The position numbers and the translations under genes are program-made. From Paramacrobiotus metropolitanus (Eukaryota > Tardigrada > Eutardigrada > Parachela > Macrobiotidae), in assembly GCF_019649055.1 (NCBI RefSeq), contig NW_026570269.1, positions 186,001 to 250,000 on the forward strand: DNA of 64,000 nucleotides, in the 5' to 3' direction. The notes beneath the pieces were generated by a model. The model saw only the letters and a program-made list of their open reading frames with translations, made no database searches and was not told where the DNA came from. Shown here piece after piece: positions 57,806 to 64,000 of the stretch (position 1 is the stretch's first letter; every line of letters begins with the position of its first letter).

Positions 57806-60800
57806 ATGGAAACAAGTCAGTTGACAATATATGTAGCTGCTGCGGCGCTTATGCTGTATTTTCGGTTGTACATCGCCCTGACTTTTTTGCTGCTACCGGT
57901 ATTATATAACTTGGCAAAACAATATGCACCTGAGCGCATCCATCGGCTGTTCCGGCGCGAGTTACGGTAAATGCCTAATATTTAGTTCTGGCGGCCTTTC
58001 GTTTTGTCGAAAGATACGAGGTATATATTTTTAAATTAGGAATTATCTGTACTCATGAGTTTCTGCACTCTGTATGCGCAAAGCTAGAGGTTATTATTAA
58101 GTGTATAATTCTTTTCGTGCTGTTGTGCTACTGTACATGTTAGTTAGACTTCCTAGCCCGTGATATTAGATGCAAGGGTAAATACTGTGTCCAGCGCCAC
58201 TTTACAGCCAACCTATTCAGATTTACCATACGGAAATTTATCAGGTTACCTTTTTGTTTTGTTTAGGGCGTTAAAAGGCATTATTATTGTTGCTATTCAG
58301 ACGTTTATAGCGACAAAACGTAATCGACCGGTATCACACTATTTCCAAGATACAGTACGACGCCATGGAAAAAGGCTATGTTCCGTTATGAAGACAAAGA
58401 ATGGACGTTCGAGGAGATCGGACATTATGCCAACCAGGTTGCCCATTACTTTTCCACCGTGGAAAAACTCCAGAAAGGGATACTGTGGCCCTTTTAGCAA
58501 CTTCCTGGTACGACTAGAAATGCCTCGTAGTTTTGCGTGTTACTACCAATAACTCAAACGGTGCCTTATTATTACGCTACCACTATTTTGCATCTTCCTC
58601 AACATTATTCTCCTAAAACGGGCAATTTTATAAAACTTTTTGTTTGTAAGTAAACACAAAGTAACAGCTCCGATAATTATCGAGTAGTGCGATGACTATC
58701 TGTGCTCTACGTACTGTATATATTTTGTGTGCACATCCTAACGGCTCACGCACGAGAGCGAGCGTAATGCACCGATTACTTTGTACAGAGTAGTATACGT
58801 TCCGGGAACAAATTTTGTTGCACGTAAATATATTGACCGAATACAGTTTATTTTACCCTTTTCCAGGTTTTTTAGCCGAATAATTTTTATTTTTCAGCCC
58901 ACAATATGTGGCCATCTGGCTGGGCCTGAACAAAATTGGCTGCATCACGGCGCTCATAAATTGCAATGTAAAAGACGAAGCCCTGCGCCACGCCATTGCT
59001 GTGGCCAATTCCAAAATCGTCATCGCTGGGACAGACGTGATCACCAATTATCTGGAGATTATGAATAATCTTCCTGAAGTGCGCAATTCCTTCGTCTTCT
59101 CCGAAGGGAAAGAACTGCCGAGTTTCCTCAAGTTCGACTCGGCTAAAGTATTTTGGTTTGATGAGCTGATCAAGAAGATGCCGACGCATGACCCGGTAAT
59201 GACCAATGCGCCGGGATACTTTGATACGATTTGTTATATCTACACATCCGGAACCACTGGCCTGCCGAAACCCTGTGTGATCACTTCGCACCGGATGTAC
59301 GTGTACGCCATCGCACATCATTACATTCTGGAGTTCAGCAACAGCGATGTACTTTACTGCACGCTGCCGCTCTATCACAGGTAACCGATTCCTGCAGTAG
59401 CGTTTGAAGTAATTATTTATGGAAGCACTAGTTATAAAATTTTTGTGCCATAAATTTAAATGCACGAATTATGATATCCAATCGAATCCAACTGCGTTCT
59501 TTGTGAGGCAGAAAAATTACAGGGCGGGAATCATTTTATCTTCAGTATTTCAATTCGATAATTCCTATTAAGCTGTACAAGGCGAGCATTAACAATTCCG
59601 GAAAGGCCTGTTTAAACCGCCTGTGTATGTTACTGCAGTGCTGGCGGCGCCATCTGTGTTGGTCAAGCCATCGTGTTTGGAAATACCATTGCTCTGAGGA
59701 AATCGTTTTCAGCGTCAAAATTCTGGGATGATGTAATAAAATACAAATGCACGGTAAGATCACCAGTTTGGAAATTGTATGCAAAATTTATTGCAATCGA
59801 ATGATTTTATCCGCTTTTTTCCCATCATTACTTTTGAAATGATAATATTCCAACAACTTCATGCGAACATTGAGTTGGTTTTTACCGTACATATTGCTGA
59901 TCGGAGCTTAAGATCTTCGTTGAGTTAGGGCACTTAAAAATTCTAATGCTGATTCCGATTCTAAGTGAAAACAACCGCAGGAAATTAAAAATCTGCAAGG
60001 AATTGATTGCATCAAGTGTCGATACTTATAAAAATTAATAAGTTAATTTATCGCTTCGGCTTTCGCATATAAACTATACTAACGCAAATGAATTTTCAGA
60101 TATTCCATTATGTCGGCGAACTCTGTCGATATTTGTTAGCCCAGCCTGTCAGTCCCAAAGAGACCCAGCATTCGCTGCGCATTATCTACGGCGTCGGTCT
60201 GCGCCCCCAAATCTGGTCAGAATTCGTCAGCCGCTTCCGCATTCCCCGCGTCTGCGAGTGCTACGGTTCGACCGAAGGCAATGCCGGTTTCTCCAACATT
60301 GACGGCAAACCCGGCGCCATTGGCTTCACCTCAAAGGTCGTGGAATACACCAAACAGCAGTACTTTATTAGAGTGGACATGGTCACCGGCGAGCCGTTAC
60401 GTGGTCCGAATGGCTTGTGCGTTAAGTGCAAAGCCGGCGAACCGGGTGAACTAGTGGGCAAAATCAGCGAAGGGAAGTTCAGTAGTTTCGACGGGTATCT
60501 GCAAAAAGATGCTACAGAGAAGAAGTATCTGCGGGACGTACTGGAGAAGGGCGATTTGTTCTTCAGGACAGGGGATATTTTGTACTTCGATGAAGTGGGC
60601 TATGTGTATTTTGTTGACCGGACTGGAGACACCTTCCGATGGTGAGTGCCGATATGGTGCATTATAAGGTTACTGACTGCCTACGAGAGGACCACATATT
60701 ATTGGTGTGAACAGTTTCTCGTTTAAATAGTTTCAGTAATGAGTAAGTAATAATTTCCTGTATTTTTGTTCTGGCAGAATAGCAATGAAATATTTCAGTC

Positions 60801-62138
60801 ATGTGCTTACCTGTGAATGATTACCTGATTTGCATGGATAACTGTATAAAAATTGTAATTATCAAAAGCAAACTGCACTTTAAGTTCAACCTGCAGTTTT
60901 GCAGTATAAAACTAATAAGCAATACCTTACGTTACAGTTTTGATTCTTACTGACAAATCTAAATTTTCTAAACGTTATAAACTCGTTAATTTGCCACAAA
61001 TATACGAAGTAGTAGAAAATCAGGCAACATCCGAAAACTGGCCCTCCTTATTACAGGAAAGGTGAAAACGTGTCGACTACGGAAGTGGAGGGTATCATGA
61101 GCCGGCTGTGCGGCGACGTAGACGTTGCTGTTCTGGGCGTCCAAATTCCCGGTATGACCAAAAGTAGTACTGTAATTTTTATAGTAATTTGTAGTGATTG
61201 AAATAAATGTATCGTAATGTTTGTGCTATGTTGTTTATCACAGTAAAAATGTGTTTTTATTTATCGCTTTGTACAGTCGACAATCTGAATATACGTAGTA
61301 CACACAATAAAATTAACGGTACCGCTCTTGCCTTGCAACTTGTGAGTGCAATTCGAGTGTCTGTACGTTGTAGTCTGTACAACTATGGACTACTGTACAT
61401 CACTAGAGCAATAGTTTATCACGAGTACAACAAAAATTATACCCTAAACGTGAAACTTGTTTTGGAAATTACCGTTGGCAATCTGCGTGACGGATCACAC
61501 ATCTTGTAATACGAAGCTTATTATCATTCTTTCCTTACATTAATATGTATACGTATAATATTTTAAATGCTTATACTCTATGTTCCGCTTTTAAAAGTTC
61601 ATTGGTTAATAGAAGAGGATTGGTCAGCAAAGCGTAATGCATCTGCGCTAGTCCAGCAACAAAAATTGCATACAAGTAATTACTTGTATAATTTAATGCA
61701 GAACACTTTGCTATTTGTTTAAGGATGCGAAGGACGCGCCGGAATGGCATGCATTGGTACGTCCGCTGCGAATGTGGACTTCAACAAGCTTACCGCCGGC
61801 GTCAAAGAAAAACTGGCATCTTTTGCTCGTCCATTGTTTCTACGGTTCCAAAGCGAGCTGCAGATCACAGGTAACATATGAGCTCATGGAACGCAAATAC
61901 AGGCTACGAAACTATACTTAATACATTTAAAATTGCGCTGCTTTCATTATAAATGCTGCCACAGTGATGCTGCATTTCAGGAACTTTCAAAATTATGAAA
62001 GCCGCTCTAAAAGAAGATGGATTTAATGTGGAGAAAGTCACAGATCCACTTTATTTCTGGAATCCGACCAATGCTCAGTATGAACCGCTCAACAAAGAAT
62101 CCTATGACAAAATTATGAAAGGTCAAATTCGGTTTTAA
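57806..62138 (+). CDS. Fatty acid transport protein / very-long-chain acyl-CoA synthetase (SLC27), copy B
   Basis: Eight exons: 57806-57966, 58267-58507, 58898-59380, 59639-59753, 60100-60641, 61057-61151, 61724-61870 and 61981-62138; about 647 aa. Exons 4 to 8 have exactly the lengths of copy A (115, 542, 95, 147, 158 bp). The N-terminal membrane segment is [17 protein letters not shown]. Motifs: [55 protein letters not shown] and the end KGQIRF. Same reaction as copy A. Exon 2 is two bases short: once in an A run (58368-58372, after RRHGK) and once in a G run (58479-58481, LQKG); both are homopolymers, which points to consensus errors. The large exons 3 and 5 are fully open. Confidence 0.88.
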
Positions 62139-64000
62139 CCAAAATTTTCTTCAGTTGTTCCTCGTATTAGAAATCGGCAACTGCAGTGACAAATAATTCC
62201 TCATTTGATAACTGTGAAATGCACTTATAATGTACAATTTTTGTATTGGCGCATGGTTTATCCAAGATGTCCGTAATACTGTATCGTGATCTTTGTACCT
62301 TGAATAGTTTCTAAATTTTCTGCTTCACGGTTAATGAAACAAAATGAATGTCTGCACAAAGAGTATTAAAACAAACAAATTACAAAAGCAGATTTATCTT
62401 GATACATCACATGGTGGCTGCAACACACTTGCCGAATCCAGCAACCGTGTTTGTGGCAATCAGCAGCGGAAAAAAGCGGATGCATGTCTGCAGACTCCGC
62501 ACATGCTGCCGCTAAATTCCCCTTTCCGGCCCACTAACAGCGCAATTGTCCACGTAACAAAAGATACAATTGGATTAATGTTATTTGAATTTCATAAGCG
62601 CCGATTCGGCAACATGTCTGAAAAGGACTCCTAATGGACTCAGCTGGCACAGATACCCGTCATTCGACATCGATTATTCTTCCGCCATGCGCTCCCGCAA
62701 GCCGCTGCACTGGCTGTCCTGTGCAGTGTACAAAAATACCGTAAAATGTATATACAACACCAAGATCCGCATATACGAGTAACATCATCGATTACAGGAA
62801 CTGAGCAAATACAACTTTATTTTCATCACTTGAAATTCGGCATCCGGTTCGCCCTGCACCAAAAGGTCATCAGCGGAATAAGTTATGACCTTTTCCTAAC
62901 TTCGTCATGTTAACATTCACTGCACCGCTTGGATAAAACCTTCAATCGCATAAAAAGGTACTGAAACCCTATAGTAACGCTATATATCTTTTTTTTCTAA
63001 CAAACATGAGCATGCGCATGAGAACTTTAATTTATTCGTTTTCACTGTGCTGAATGAGATTCACATAACCTGCAGGCTGCAGGTTGTACCTATACTAGTA
63101 ATTAAAAGGCAGTAATAAATCACTAAGGACTGGTTAACAATAAACAATAATTTATTATGATTTTCATGCGTTGGAGTGCGTTTGTAATTAGTTAACACAT
63201 TTTACTTAAGTATAAATTTAAAACTTTGCAGCTGAACTCTACGGTAAAGTTGCATGTGCGGTTCAGCCATTTCTAAATAATTAAGATTTGGAGGGTTTTT
63301 ACCCGCGAGGCCCCCTACAAATCAAAGTAGCCCGGTTGGTGCGTCGGATTGCAGAAAAGTAGAAAAAAGAGAACAGCTTCGGCGTTGTTGGCCGTTATCG
63401 ATCGCGTGGATATCACAAATAATCGGCAGCTGCCGTATATATAACGAGGCAAATTGCCTGCTTCACAGGTTCTCCTCGGTTTTTAATTCACTTTTTTGTT
63501 CCAGCTCGTTACGTCCCAGTGTCAGGACGCATGTGTTGCCGTGGAACGAATTGCCCATATGCTGCCACATGAGCACAAACACACAGTCGCTGCAGCATCA
63601 GCAGCGCAATCTCCTTTGCGAAGCACACTGCGCATTCTCAATCCTCAATTGCTTTACTCATTTATGCCGAAACGGAAGTCACCCGTTTAGAGAAGCATCA
63701 GTCAGGGGAAATGGCCATCATAAGCGATTAAAATGAGGAGGCGCGGCTGGAGAGAAAAACACACCACACGTACACACGCTTAGTACGGCAGCGACGCGCT
63801 TGTTTTTTGCCGATCGGATGTCGAAGAGTTTAGTGGGCTCTTCGGCGCGCGTGTGTGTGATGCTGCTGCGCCCAAGTGCGTAATGCATCCTCGGAATACG
63901 ACTGGATTCGCGGAATGCGAGTGATGCCCGCCGGATAATCCGATACAGAAATAGAAACGTTTGAAAAAACAAATACACAACGAGGAGCGCAAATCGACGC
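62139..64000. other. Right edge: no clear gene
   Basis: Open frames at 62344-62634, 62585-62782, 63496-63690 and 63718-63978 lack any recognisable domain or signal. The last 600 bases are more GC-rich and sit after a promoter-like site, so a first exon or 5' UTR of a gene running off the right edge is plausible. Confidence 0.4.
63436..63468 (+). promoter_or_regulatory. Possible core promoter of a gene leaving the window
   Basis: TATATATAA at 63436-63444, then TTCACAG around 63462-63468, about 31 bases later, like the promoter at 6.0 kb. The gene itself is not identified. Confidence 0.4.

Noticed and set aside
62344-62782. Two overlapping plus-strand frames after FATP copy B
   Set aside because: No recognisable features; probably 3' UTR or spacer.

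Overview
The window comes from an animal nuclear genome. All recognisable genes are metazoan, split by many short GT-AG introns (about 55 to 700 bp), and several start sites have arthropod-style TATA plus Initiator promoters. Gene density, intron size and protein divergence suggest a compact-genome ecdysozoan, and a tardigrade is my best guess. That is an inference: no taxon-defining marker is present. Exon models were built by hand from splice signals, reading phase and comparison between paralogs, so coding ends are firmer than transcript ends.

Layout. (1) 1-1.2 kb: 3' part of an F-box gene. (2) 2.2-4.5 kb: a GT31 glycosyltransferase (-). (3) 6.1-8.7 kb: a secreted thyroglobulin type-1 domain protein and a dibasic-site secreted peptide precursor (+). 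(4) 10-16.6 kb: two tandem pancreatic-lipase-family genes (-). (5) 17.3-18.9 kb: a double bulb-type lectin with a GPI-like tail (-). (6) 21.1-22.2 kb: an unknown secreted basic protein (-). (7) 24.4-28 kb: an arylsulfatase (+). (8) 29.6-31.5 kb: RNPS1 (+). (9) 32.1-32.9 kb: an unknown membrane protein (-). (10) 33.2-36.1 kb: an ammonium transporter (-) with a Polinton integrase relic in an intron. (11) 37.4-41.8 kb: DGAT1 (-), head to head with (12) 42.5-44.7 kb: a second gene of the F-box family, complete, whose N-terminus is an FMRP-like tandem Agenet plus KH0 module. (13) 45.5-47.2 kb: a foldback-like DNA element with an 8-bp target duplication. (14) 47.7-52.6 kb: STRIP1/2 (+). (15) 53.6-62.1 kb: two tandem FATP/SLC27 genes (+). 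(16) 62.1-64 kb: no clear gene, with a promoter-like site near 63.4 kb.

Together the lipases, FATPs and DGAT1 cover fat hydrolysis, fatty-acid uptake and activation, and triglyceride synthesis. They look like neighbours by local duplication rather than a regulated unit. The most striking object is the FMRP-like/F-box fusion, a possible RNA- or methyl-lysine-reading ubiquitin-ligase adaptor. Several conserved host genes (arylsulfatase, STRIP, both FATPs) carry isolated one-base indels inside otherwise clean exons, which suggests consensus errors rather than a run of pseudogenes.
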